Below, one piece after another: positions 9,500 through 18,135 of a stretch of DNA of 64,000 nt (positions are counted from its first letter, which is position 1; each line of letters begins with the position of its first letter). The stretch is from NCBI GenBank assembly GCA_902511575.1, contig CABXFU010000004.1:1-64000 (forward strand), written 5' to 3'. The translations under genes and the position numbers were made by a program. This stretch comes from an uncultured SAR86 cluster bacterium. Lineage in GTDB: Bacteria > Pseudomonadota > Gammaproteobacteria > Magnimaribacterales > D2472. Below the pieces are notes generated by a model. It was not told where the DNA came from. It made no database searches and was given only the letters and a program-made list of their open reading frames with translations.

Positions 9500-10150
9500 A
9501 TGTATCTCACTTTACTCATTACCGTTGGAGTGCCTTTATTTATTGTCTTTGCAATAATTTATTCAGATAGATTTAGAGAGCCTACTGACTTAGCTATCAA
9601 AACTTTCTTTGCGGGAGTCATCATATGTTTTCCAGCCGCAGAGTTAAATCATCTACTGATTCCATCCTATGAATATTCATATCGTGCTGGATTTACAGAA
9701 GAAATGTTAAAGTTTTTGGTGCTATATTTTTATATCAGACCTAAAAGTGCATTTAATGAGCCCATGGATGCAATTGTTTATGGTGTGTTAGTTTCGCTAG
9801 GTTTTGCAACTTTTGAAAATATTACATATGTGTATCAAGGAAATTTTGAAGTTGATTCTTTTTCTTTAGCAATTACGAGAGCGGTAAGCGCAATCCCATT
9901 GCATGCAACGTGCGGCATTATTATGGGTTATTTTTTTGGTTTATATGCCTTTACTCACTCCAAGCAATTTTTAATTAAAAGCATAATCTTTCCAATAGGA
10001 ATTCATGCAATTTATAACTTTTTAACAAGCTATGATTTCTTCTTTCTGTATTTTTTAGTTGCTGTAATGATCTATGCAAGAGGTCTTCATACAGAGCTTT
10101 CCGAGCTTCAATCAAAGAAAGCAAGAGAGGACGAAACCAAGGTAATTTGA
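9500..10150 (+). CDS. PrsW-family glutamic intramembrane protease
   Basis: Multi-pass membrane protein (about 6-7 hydrophobic helices). It carries the PrsW signature residues E67-E68-x-x-K71 (TEEMLKF), the FENITY motif (E106, N107) and a helix with a conserved histidine H135 (IPLHATCG). PrsW in Bacillus cleaves an anti-sigma factor at site 1; family members elsewhere have mostly unknown substrates. No partner gene is next to it: lysS ends 10 bases upstream and the next gene is convergent. The start lacks a clear Shine-Dalgarno sequence. Confidence 0.8.
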   Translation: MYLTLLITVGVPLFIVFAIIYSDRFREPTDLAIKTFFAGVIICFPAAELNHLLIPSYEYSYRAGFTEEMLKFLVLYFYIRPKSAFNEPMDAIVYGVLVSLGFATFENITYVYQGNFEVDSFSLAITRAVSAIPLHATCGIIMGYFFGLYAFTHSKQFLIKSIIFPIGIHAIYNFLTSYDFFFLYFLVAVMIYARGLHTELSELQSKKAREDETKVI

Positions 10151-10155
10151 AGAAA

Positions 10156-10605
10156 TCACCATCTAAATTTTTCAAAGTTTTCTGGATTGGCCCAACCCTC
10201 AGGATTATTCCAGCCTCGTTTATTGTTATAAGTTTTTAGGTTATATGAATAAACTCTTGCTTGAGTAATTTCAATATCATGAGTGAAACCTAATTCTAAA
10301 AAGCTTTGATGCTCGCTATCATCTTTTGTTGCTTTCAAAATTAATATTTTTTGGGCAAGAATATTCTTTACTATGCCAATTTGAGTTTTTGATATTGGCA
10401 TATCATCAAAAATTACGCATAAGTCGCAGGACTCAGCATTATTAGAATCAAGATGAGTAAGATTTATAATAGATAAACTTTTTAGAGAGTCTTCGCATAG
10501 ATTCGCAAAGGAGCTTAAATCCCTTGTTGTGACAGCTAAAACTGATTCGACTTTCTCACTGTGGATGATCTCAAGAAGAAAATCATTTAACCCACTTTTA
10601 TTCAT
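10156..10605 (-). CDS. Conserved hypothetical protein, possibly DUF6231-like
   Basis: 149 residues with no signal peptide or membrane segment. The middle alternates strands and helices (SVLAVTTRDL, CDLCVIFDDM, KILILKA) in a Rossmann-like manner. It ends with a conspicuous W/N/P-rich motif, RGWNNPEGWANPENFEKFRW, that resembles the end of the gammaproteobacterial DUF6231 family as remembered; this was not searched. It starts at the base next to the malate dehydrogenase stop, so the two are probably cotranscribed. Function unknown. Confidence 0.7.
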   Translation of the reverse strand: MNKSGLNDFLLEIIHSEKVESVLAVTTRDLSSFANLCEDSLKSLSIINLTHLDSNNAESCDLCVIFDDMPISKTQIGIVKNILAQKILILKATKDDSEHQSFLELGFTHDIEITQARVYSYNLKTYNNKRGWNNPEGWANPENFEKFRW

Positions 10606-11604
10606 TTATGTCAATAGATCCTCAACAGCCGCTCTTTCGTCAATTAGCTCATCAGTTGAAATTTTTATTTTTTCTTTCGCAAAGTCCGACAATATTATGT
10701 CTCTTACAATTTCAACTCTACCATCAAGAGTAGTCATTAAAGGCATACCGCAAATAATCCCCTCGGGCAGATTATAACTTCCATCCGAAATTACAGCTGC
10801 GCTAAAACAATCTCCGGACTGAGTTGGTCTCTCACAAGCCATCACAGTATCTAGAGCGGCTTTTGCAGCTGAAGTTGCTGAGGAAGCACCTCGAGAATCA
10901 ATAACAGCCTTGCCTCGCTGCTGAACGACTGGTAAAAATTCGTTCTCAACCCAACTCATATTATCGATGAGATCTTTTCCTGCTAACCCGTTAACCATGA
11001 TATTTTCAAAATCAGGATACATGGTCGGGCTATGATTGCCCCATATAATCATTTTACTAATTTCTCCAATTCCAATATTAAGTTTTTTAGATAAGACTGA
11101 TCTAGCTCTGCTCGAATCTAACATTGTCATTGCCATCCATAATTGAGATTCATTATTGGCTGCATGTCTTCCTATCAAAGCGTTTGTATTGGCAGGATTT
11201 CCTACCACCAAGATTTTTGCATCTGGTTTACCAAATTTACCAATTGCTTGGCCTTGGCCTACAAAAATACCACCATTGATTTGCAGTAAGTCAGCACGCT
11301 CTTCAATTTTTTTACCATTGAAAACAATTCCTCTAGGTATGCTCCCTACCAAGAGGAACCAGTCTGCATCTTTTGCAGCTTCTTCAAAGTTTGCTGTGTA
11401 ATTTACATTTCCCATATTAGGAAAATTAGAATCTTCTAGCTCCATTACTAGCCCCTCTAATTTTTCAACCACCTGAGGAATTTCCACTAGTTCAAGATCG
11501 ACAATTTTATCCCCAAAAGTATGTCCGTCCACCAATCTAGGTATTAAAGAATAACTGATCTGACCAGCTGCGCCGGTTACAACAACTTTGACTCTATCTT
11601 TCAT
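10606..11604 (-). CDS. mdh: Malate dehydrogenase, divergent active-site loop
   Basis: NAD-dependent oxidation of malate in the TCA cycle. The nucleotide loop TGAAGQI (10-16), acidic E41 for NAD preference, D163/R166 (MLDSSRARS) and catalytic H191 (WGNHSPTMYPD) follow the cytosolic-type (type 2) MDH pattern. The mobile substrate loop is unusual: after PRG (90-92) comes IVFNGKKIEERADLL, about 5-6 residues longer than the typical PRGPGMERADLL, and I89 sits where family members have K, R or M. Length 332. It could act on a related 2-hydroxyacid, but MDH is the simplest call. Confidence 0.85.
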   Translation of the reverse strand: MKDRVKVVVTGAAGQISYSLIPRLVDGHTFGDKIVDLELVEIPQVVEKLEGLVMELEDSNFPNMGNVNYTANFEEAAKDADWFLLVGSIPRGIVFNGKKIEERADLLQINGGIFVGQGQAIGKFGKPDAKILVVGNPANTNALIGRHAANNESQLWMAMTMLDSSRARSVLSKKLNIGIGEISKMIIWGNHSPTMYPDFENIMVNGLAGKDLIDNMSWVENEFLPVVQQRGKAVIDSRGASSATSAAKAALDTVMACERPTQSGDCFSAAVISDGSYNLPEGIICGMPLMTTLDGRVEIVRDIILSDFAKEKIKISTDELIDERAAVEDLLT

Positions 11605-11612
11605 AAAAATCC

Positions 11613-12209
11613 TTAAAAATTATTTTTGTCTATTATATTCCTAAACGTTAAATTAATTCGTGGGCCAATGACTTTTTGTGTCTTTTTTATTGAATGTTGC
11701 CAATTTTTTTGAGTTTTACCATCAATCAATATCAAACAGCCATGAGCCTGAGCAATTGAGTGAGTCTCTTTGCTAATTTTATTTCTGAATACCAGATCTC
11801 TTTCACTTCCAAAAGAAATTGAGGCTATGGTTGGATTGGGTCCAAGCTCTTTCTCATCATCAGAGTGCCAACCCATTGAATCTCTTCCATCTCTGTAATA
11901 ATTTATAAGCACAGAGTTAAAATCAATTTTAAATTCCTCATATACTTTTTCTCGAATCATTGTTAAATCTCTGGTCCAGCTTTGTCGGTTTAATTTTTTG
12001 CCTGAATATTTATAATCACATCCTTCATCACCTATCCAGCACTGCAATCTAGGGATCGTCATGTTCCTTCCAAACATTTTAATTATCATTGATTCCCAGG
12101 GCAGATTTGATATTAGTTTTGTGAGCAATTCATCAGAATCAGTTGCATTAAAAAAATTCTTCTCGATTCGAACTTTTAGATCGTTGTGAGCTACAATTTC
12201 ATTCTTCAT
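11613..12209 (-). CDS. AlkB-like 2-oxoglutarate/Fe(II) dioxygenase
   Basis: Oxidative demethylase of alkylated nucleic acid bases. The iron ligands are H115 and D117 (MGWHSDDE) and H172 (WQHSIKK); R184 and R190 (PRINLTFRNI) are the 2-oxoglutarate and structural arginines. N-terminal IPRLQCWIGD and SVLINYYRDGRDSMGWH resemble the ALKBH2/3 subgroup more than E. coli AlkB. 198 residues. It lies 8 bases upstream of mdh on the same strand and is divergent from the FAD oxidoreductase. Confidence 0.9.
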   Translation of the reverse strand: MKNEIVAHNDLKVRIEKNFFNATDSDELLTKLISNLPWESMIIKMFGRNMTIPRLQCWIGDEGCDYKYSGKKLNRQSWTRDLTMIREKVYEEFKIDFNSVLINYYRDGRDSMGWHSDDEKELGPNPTIASISFGSERDLVFRNKISKETHSIAQAHGCLILIDGKTQKNWQHSIKKTQKVIGPRINLTFRNIIDKNNF

Positions 12210-12258
12210 AACAGAGTTAGTATAGATATGTTTTCATTAAATCCAATTGGTCAATTCA

Positions 12259-13482
12259 ATGAGTAAAGTATTAATCGTTGGAGGAGGGCATGCTGGCGCT
12301 AATACAGCCTTTACCTTAAGAAAAGATGGCTTCGACGGAGATATAACTATCATCAGCGATGAGGACTACCTTCCTTATCACAGACCACCACTTTCCAAAG
12401 ATTTTTTAAAACAAAATGTAGCCATTGAAAAGCTAAGCTTTAAATCTTCTGATTTCTATAAAGAACAAAATATCTCTCTCAATCTAAATACTAGAATCGA
12501 TTTCATTGACCTAGAATCAAACCATGCTAATGCAAAAGATACATCATTTGATTTTGATTATTTAGTTTTTGCAACTGGAGCATCTCCAAGATTGCTACCT
12601 ATGGAAAATGCTGATGCTAAAAACTTATTTTATTTGAGGCAGATAACAGATGTTTTATCTATTCAAAAATCAATTGCGTCAGCTAAAAACATAGTATTGA
12701 TTGGTGGAGGCTATATAGGCCTTGAGGTAGCTTCTGCAATGATTGAGTTAGGCCTTAATGTAATTATTCTAGAGGCAGAGAAACGTATTCTTCAGAGGGT
12801 CACAAGCCCTGATGTATCAAAGTTCTATAATGATTTTCACACCAAAAAGGGGGTTGAAATCATTTGTAATGCTAGGGTCAGCAGTTTGAATGCTGAAAAT
12901 AAACTTATTAATTCCGTGTCTTTAGAATCTGGCGAGAGTATTTCTGCTGATATGGTTTTAGTAGGCATAGGAGCAATTCCTAATACACAACTTGCAGATT
13001 CAATAGGCTTAGAGTGTGAAAATGGGATTAAGACCGATCAATATTGCAGAACATCTACTCCAAATATCCTTGCAGTGGGTGACTGCACTTCTTCATTTAA
13101 TACTCTGTTTAATAAGGAATTTCGACTTGAAAGTGTGCCAAATGCCTTAGCGCAATCAAAAGTTGCATCTTCTTCGATTATTGGGAATGAGCTTTTTAAT
13201 AATGAGATGCCATGGTTCTGGTCTGATCAATATGATTTAAAATTACAAATGGCTGGCTTATCTAGTGGCTATGACGAATGCCATATTTTCGGAGAAATTG
13301 ACTCTGCCGAATTTATAGCTTGTTATGGAAAAGATGGGTATTTGATTGCGGTTGATAGCGTCAACAAGTCCAAGCAGTTCATGTTGTTTAAAAAAGCCCT
13401 TGGCAATGGTTTTCAGCTAGAAATGAGTCTTATAAAAGATAAAAATTTTCAACCTGAATCCATTTTTTCTGGTTCAAATTAG
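12259..13482 (+). CDS. FAD-dependent ferredoxin/rubredoxin reductase family protein
   Basis: Pyridine nucleotide-disulfide oxidoreductase fold: the first FAD-binding GxGxxG is in VLIVGGGHAGANTA, the NAD-binding one in IVLIGGGYIGLEVASAMIELG, and the second FAD site in ILAVGDCTSS. There is no redox-active CxxxxC, so it is of the ferredoxin-reductase type that feeds electrons from NADH to a ferredoxin or rubredoxin, for example for a P450 or ring-hydroxylating oxygenase. The track ORF starts at TTG 12247; ATG 12259 (MSKVLIV) gives the normal N-terminus. No ferredoxin gene is adjacent. Confidence 0.88.
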   Translation: MSKVLIVGGGHAGANTAFTLRKDGFDGDITIISDEDYLPYHRPPLSKDFLKQNVAIEKLSFKSSDFYKEQNISLNLNTRIDFIDLESNHANAKDTSFDFDYLVFATGASPRLLPMENADAKNLFYLRQITDVLSIQKSIASAKNIVLIGGGYIGLEVASAMIELGLNVIILEAEKRILQRVTSPDVSKFYNDFHTKKGVEIICNARVSSLNAENKLINSVSLESGESISADMVLVGIGAIPNTQLADSIGLECENGIKTDQYCRTSTPNILAVGDCTSSFNTLFNKEFRLESVPNALAQSKVASSSIIGNELFNNEMPWFWSDQYDLKLQMAGLSSGYDECHIFGEIDSAEFIACYGKDGYLIAVDSVNKSKQFMLFKKALGNGFQLEMSLIKDKNFQPESIFSGSN

Positions 13483-13513
13483 TTAAAATGAAAATACCAT
13501 TAGGGAGATAACT

Positions 13514-14419
13514 ATGACTATAAAATTTGATGACAAAGTAGCAATCGTAACAGGTGCAGGCGGAGGCCTAGGAAAACAACATGCGCTTGAATTTGCTAGA
13601 AGAGGAGCCAAAGTTGTTGTTAATGACCTTGGTGGCGCTGTTGATGGTTCCGGTGGTGCAAGCGATGCAGCCAATTCTGTTGTGGAAGAAATTAAAGCTG
13701 AGGGCGGAGAAGCTATTGCAAATGGCTCAAGTGTTGCAGACAAAGAGGGAGTTTCAAAAATGATTGCGGAAACCATGGAAAAATGGGGCCGCATAGATAT
13801 TTTAGTAAACAACGCAGGAATCTTGCGTGACAAAAGCTTTCATAAAATTACAACAGAAGAGTTTGACCAAGTAATGGATGTACATTTTCAAGGAAGTTTC
13901 TATGCATCTCATGCTGTTTATCCAATTATGAGAGAGCAAAATTTTGGTAGAATCATTTTTACCACTTCCTCAGGTGGTCTGTGTGGAAATTTTGGGCAGG
14001 CAAACTATGGCGCAGCAAAAATGGGAATGATTGGGTTAATGAACTGTTTAAAAATAGAAGGCCAAAAGTATAATGTATTCTCAAGCGCCGTTGCTCCAGT
14101 TGCTTTGTCTAGAATGACAGATTCTTTATTTCCTGAGGGTATTGGAGAGAGATTTATGCCCGAGTATGTAACCCCAGCTGTTATTTATCTAGCCAGTGAA
14201 GAAAGCCAAAATGGTGCCATTATTGGTGCTGGAGCAGGAGTATTTACAAGATTTAGAATCTTGGAAACAATGGGTCTTTCTCTTGGTACAGGTGATGAAA
14301 TGACACCTGAAAATATAGCTGCTGGCTGGGATTCAGTTTCTAACATGGACGATGCAAGAGAATTGTTTAGCGGGCCTGAGCAAACTATTAAAATTCTTGA
14401 GCAGGCTGATAAAGCTTAA
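13514..14419 (+). CDS. SDR, (3R)-hydroxyacyl-CoA dehydrogenase type
   Basis: Short-chain dehydrogenase with TGAGGGLG (about 14-21), NNAG, and the catalytic S-Y-K of TSSGGLCGNFGQANYGAAK. The long insert GGAVDGSGGASDAA after the second strand and the C-terminal extension to 301 residues are typical of the dehydrogenase part of peroxisomal multifunctional enzyme 2 (HSD17B4). The likely role is fatty acyl-CoA beta-oxidation or related 3-hydroxyacyl-CoA oxidation. It has a good AGGGAG ribosome site. Exact substrate unproved. Confidence 0.86.
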   Translation: MTIKFDDKVAIVTGAGGGLGKQHALEFARRGAKVVVNDLGGAVDGSGGASDAANSVVEEIKAEGGEAIANGSSVADKEGVSKMIAETMEKWGRIDILVNNAGILRDKSFHKITTEEFDQVMDVHFQGSFYASHAVYPIMREQNFGRIIFTTSSGGLCGNFGQANYGAAKMGMIGLMNCLKIEGQKYNVFSSAVAPVALSRMTDSLFPEGIGERFMPEYVTPAVIYLASEESQNGAIIGAGAGVFTRFRILETMGLSLGTGDEMTPENIAAGWDSVSNMDDARELFSGPEQTIKILEQADKA

Positions 14420-15027
14420 GCAGAAAAACTTGGTCTCAATGACATTAATTGGGTGTGCCTTTCAATTTCAGGATAATCTCCAAGAGTTAGCTGGTTTAGT
14501 CCAATAAAAAAATCAGTGGTTGTGATCATTTGAATATCAGCAAAAGTATATCTTTCACCGGCAACAAATTCGGACTCTGAAAGCACGCTATTAAAATACT
14601 TCAGTGATTTTATCCCTATGCTTTTTTGGGTCTCTCCATAATCCTTATTTTGTATTTCTAAACCAGACATCGCCGGATGAAGGTGCCTAAAACCCATTGC
14701 TAAAGGTAGCATAAGCTCGTTATATATTCTGGCTTGCCACATTTCAATTGAAGCAATTTCTAAGGGGTTCTCTCCAAACAAGTTTTGCTCTGGGTACAAA
14801 GATTCAACATACCTACATATCGCAGTTGATTCCATAATGACAGTACCATCATCAAGCTCAAGAGCAGGAATTCGAGAATTAGGAGCAAGCGCTCGATATT
14901 CAGGAGTTTTGTGTTCACCTTTCATCAGGTCAATATCAATCATTTCAATATCAGTAATATTTTTTTCAGCCAAAAACATTCTTACTTTTCTTGGGCTATT
15001 TGCCATTTTATTGTTGTAGAGCTTCAT
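14416..15027 (-). CDS. Glutathione S-transferase family protein
   Basis: Thioredoxin-like N-terminal domain (1-80) with the glutathione-binding segment NSRIPALELDDGTVIMESTAICRYVE, followed by an all-helical C-terminal domain containing the N-capping motif FADIQM. Length 203. Convergent with the SDR gene: the two stops overlap by four bases. Substrate unknown; detoxification or a glutathione-dependent catabolic step are both possible. Confidence 0.88.
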   Translation of the reverse strand: MKLYNNKMANSPRKVRMFLAEKNITDIEMIDIDLMKGEHKTPEYRALAPNSRIPALELDDGTVIMESTAICRYVESLYPEQNLFGENPLEIASIEMWQARIYNELMLPLAMGFRHLHPAMSGLEIQNKDYGETQKSIGIKSLKYFNSVLSESEFVAGERYTFADIQMITTTDFFIGLNQLTLGDYPEIERHTQLMSLRPSFSA

Positions 15028-15127
15028 ATTTATAATTCCTTTTTGATCACTATATTTTAGAGTTGGCGTTAAATTTAATGTTATTGTTAGCCTGCTTAAT
15101 TGTATCGATATACATTACAGGAAAATC

Positions 15128-16474
15128 ATGGACAAAAGAACTGAAAACATGCTCAAGGAGCCTATATTTCCTTTGTTGGTATATATGTCAGCACCAAACA
15201 CAATTGCATTTTTAGTTCAAGCTGCTGTTGTATTGACTGAGGTTTGGCTAATAGGAAGACTTGGAACAAGTGCATTAGCCGCAGTGGCATTAGCATTCCC
15301 AGTAATTATGCTTACTCAGCAGATGGCATTTGGAGCGCTTGGAGGTGCAGTAAGCTCTTCTCTAGCTAGAAGCTTGGGCGCTGGAGACAAACAACGAGCA
15401 GAGGAACTTTTATGGCATGCATTATTCCTTGCTGCTTTTGGAGCCTTATTTTTTTTGTCAGTATTTTATATATCAGGCGAGCTTCTATTGCAGATTCTGG
15501 GAGGAAAGGGTGAACTTCTGGAGCAAGCAATTGTTTATTGCAGAGTCTTTCTTCTTGGAGCAATAGTTATTTGGCTCTCAGGCACTTTAAGTGCAGCGCT
15601 AAGAGGTATTGGCAATATGCGATTTCCTGCTCTGTTAATTATTTTTGGATCAGGTTTGCAGGTGACATTAGCGGGCGGCTTAATTTTGGGGTGGTTTGGC
15701 TTGCCTCGTTTAGGAATTATTGGCGCTCCATTAGCCGCAATACTCTCAGGTATTTTTATGTCTTCAGCAATGTTGATAAAGCTATCATACTTTTCCCAAG
15801 AAGTTGAATTAACCCTTAAACGCTTTTCGCTTAAAAAAGATTTATTCGAAGATATTTTTAGCGTTGCATTACCAGCATCATTATCTCCAATCTTTACAGT
15901 AGCTACAATTCTTGTACTAACAGCTTTTGTTGGTCAGTTTGGAGCCTCTGCTCTGGCTGGATATGGCATTGGTTCAAGAATTGAGTTTTTGATGATTCCA
16001 TTAGTTTTTGGCATAGGCACAGCCATGACTACCATGGTTGGAACAAATATGGGGGCAAAAAATATTCATCGAGCCGAAAGAATAGGTTGGCTAGGCGGAT
16101 CACTTGCTGGCTTTTTCTCAGGAATCATAGGCCTGCTTTTAGCTATCTCAGCAGATTATTGGATTAATTTTTTTACCACAGATGAGAGTGCCTATGAGGC
16201 TACAAAAGCTTACATTCAAATTGTAGGGCTTTGTTTTACTTTTCAGGGTTTCGGTCTCTCTCTATATTTTGCTTCCCAGGGTGCCAATGCAATGAAATGG
16301 CCTATGATTGCAACAGGTTCAAGATTTATTCTTGCTTCATTAGGGGGTTGGCTTGCCATTAACTATTTTTCCATTGGCTTGAATGGAGTGTTTTATTCCG
16401 CTGCTTTAGCTATGACTCTTTATGGCTTGATCTTAGTCATTTCTTTAAAGTTAGGTGCCTGGAGAAAGAATTAA
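15128..16474 (+). CDS. MATE-family efflux transporter
   Basis: 448-residue inner membrane protein with about 12 hydrophobic helices and the internal duplication of MatE domains: EVWLIGRLGTSALAAVALAFP in the first half and GQFGASALAGYGIGSRIEFL in the second. These transporters export cations, drugs or metabolites against Na+ or H+ influx. It is divergent from the GST gene with a 100-base gap that must hold both promoters. Confidence 0.92.
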   Translation: MDKRTENMLKEPIFPLLVYMSAPNTIAFLVQAAVVLTEVWLIGRLGTSALAAVALAFPVIMLTQQMAFGALGGAVSSSLARSLGAGDKQRAEELLWHALFLAAFGALFFLSVFYISGELLLQILGGKGELLEQAIVYCRVFLLGAIVIWLSGTLSAALRGIGNMRFPALLIIFGSGLQVTLAGGLILGWFGLPRLGIIGAPLAAILSGIFMSSAMLIKLSYFSQEVELTLKRFSLKKDLFEDIFSVALPASLSPIFTVATILVLTAFVGQFGASALAGYGIGSRIEFLMIPLVFGIGTAMTTMVGTNMGAKNIHRAERIGWLGGSLAGFFSGIIGLLLAISADYWINFFTTDESAYEATKAYIQIVGLCFTFQGFGLSLYFASQGANAMKWPMIATGSRFILASLGGWLAINYFSIGLNGVFYSAALAMTLYGLILVISLKLGAWRKN

Positions 16475-16481
16475 TTAAATT

Positions 16482-16730
16482 TTATTCTTTACCAGCTTTT
16501 TTATTATTGTAATAGCCTTTAAATGCAATGTAAGTTTGTATTAGATTAGCTATAACAAATGCAGGCAGATCAACAAAGAGGAAAACAACTGCACCAGCAA
16601 ACCTGCTGATTCCTGTCAAAATATATCCATTCAGTCGAGTCTCGTGCTTTACTGAACTTACCAATGCTAAACTGAGGATACTCAGCACCAAGATTATCCA
16701 TTGCCCATATTGTAAAAAACTCTCAATCAT
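16482..16730 (-). CDS. Small two-helix membrane protein
   Basis: 82 residues with hydrophobic stretches at about 8-26 and 37-68 and a basic C-terminus (YNNKKAGKE). Its ATG overlaps the stop of the upstream MFS gene (ATGA), so it is translationally coupled to the transporter and may assist it. Family not recognised. Confidence 0.65.
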   Translation of the reverse strand: MIESFLQYGQWIILVLSILSLALVSSVKHETRLNGYILTGISRFAGAVVFLFVDLPAFVIANLIQTYIAFKGYYNNKKAGKE

Positions 16731-18055
16731 GAAGGCTCACTTTTTGCTAATTCAAGATTATTTTTTTCAGCTGTTGCCCAATCTTCAGGAAGTTTATGCG
16801 CAACAACCAAAAAGCTAATAATTGATGGGATAAATACAAGTGAAGTTACAGTCATAGCATATCTAATGGATTCAACCTCACCATTATTAGCTTTAAATAT
16901 ATCAATCATCCAGCCTGAAATACTCGGCCCAAGACCCAAACCAATCATATTTAAAATAAAAAAGAAAAGGGCAGTGGACATAGCACGCATATGGATTGGA
17001 GCTAAAGTTTGGGCAATTGCAAAACTTGGCCCTAGGTATATTCCCATAAAGATTAAAAATAATGATGTGAATACTAGATTCATCTCAACAGAAGTCGACC
17101 ACCAAGCAGCAATTCCTAGAGGCAGACAAAGCGCAATCGATATAGCTGGAAGCCATCCATAGGCTCTGATATCTTTTTTACCCCAGCTATCAGCTAGCCG
17201 TGCTCCAAAGAATGCTCCACCTGCATATGTGAGCCCGTTTACAAAACCCAGAATAATAACCAGAGTCTGGAAATCAAAACTTGGATCTAAAGTAACTAGA
17301 TATTTGGTATGGAAGGCAGACTTGGAATAAGAAACAAAGGATCCAAAAGCGATGCCAAAACACATTGCCCACCATGCTGGAATCTTAAGAAGTGTTTTTA
17401 GAGATTCTAAAAAGGGAGGTTTGGCAATTTCTCTTTGATCATTGAATTCCATTGCTCCACGAATCGGTTCGCGTATTGTTAATTTAACTACTATAGCCAA
17501 AAGAACTCCTGTAACTCCCAAGAAAACGAATATTTCTCTCCAATTTACATCCTCGCTGGATGCTCCTATGAGGGCTGCAGTGACAAAATAGGCAGCCATA
17601 ATCCCAAGTGGTATACCCATAGCATATACACCCAGAGCACTGGCTCTCTCTTCTTTTGGATACATGTCAGATATAATTGAATGAGATGGCGGGCTTCCAC
17701 CTGCTTCACCAATGCCAACTCCCATTCGAGCAAGACCAATCTGAACAAAATTAGTTGCTAGGCCAGTTAACGCTGTAAACCCACTCCATGTTGCAAGAGC
17801 TATAGAAAGTATATTAACTCTGTTATACCTATCTGCTAGCCATGCTATTGGGATGGCAACAGTTGTATAGAATATTGCAAATGCTAAACCTATTAATAAT
17901 CCTAATTCTGTATTAGTTAGATTTAAGTCTTCTTGGATAAAAGGAGCTAGTATCCCAACAATTTGCCGATCTATAAAATTGAATCCATAGACGACGGTTA
18001 ATAGTATTAATACAAAAGTACGATAGCCTTTTGTTGGCTGATGAGTATCAGTCAT
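16727..18055 (-). CDS. MFS transporter, Spinster-like
   Basis: 442 residues with 12 predicted transmembrane helices. The MFS loop 2-3 signature is WLADRYNRVNILSIAL, and the N-terminus YGFNFIDRQIVGILAPFIQEDL is typical of the Spinster-like group common in marine and hydrocarbon- or sterol-degrading proteobacteria. ARMGVGIGEAGGSPPS is the conserved helix 4/5 segment. Substrate unknown; organic anions or lipids are likely. Confidence 0.88.
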   Translation of the reverse strand: MTDTHQPTKGYRTFVLILLTVVYGFNFIDRQIVGILAPFIQEDLNLTNTELGLLIGLAFAIFYTTVAIPIAWLADRYNRVNILSIALATWSGFTALTGLATNFVQIGLARMGVGIGEAGGSPPSHSIISDMYPKEERASALGVYAMGIPLGIMAAYFVTAALIGASSEDVNWREIFVFLGVTGVLLAIVVKLTIREPIRGAMEFNDQREIAKPPFLESLKTLLKIPAWWAMCFGIAFGSFVSYSKSAFHTKYLVTLDPSFDFQTLVIILGFVNGLTYAGGAFFGARLADSWGKKDIRAYGWLPAISIALCLPLGIAAWWSTSVEMNLVFTSLFLIFMGIYLGPSFAIAQTLAPIHMRAMSTALFFFILNMIGLGLGPSISGWMIDIFKANNGEVESIRYAMTVTSLVFIPSIISFLVVAHKLPEDWATAEKNNLELAKSEPS

Positions 18056-18135
18056 TTGAATCTTCCCCTAGTTTAATATGCTGTAATTATAGCCTAGGGA
18101 TAAGAAATATATCGATCCAACAATCAGTTATTGCT

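Noticed and set aside
13483-13833. Minus-strand ORF of 116 residues opposite the SDR gene
   Set aside because: Shadow of the well-supported SDR gene; low-complexity Pro/Ser/Ala composition.
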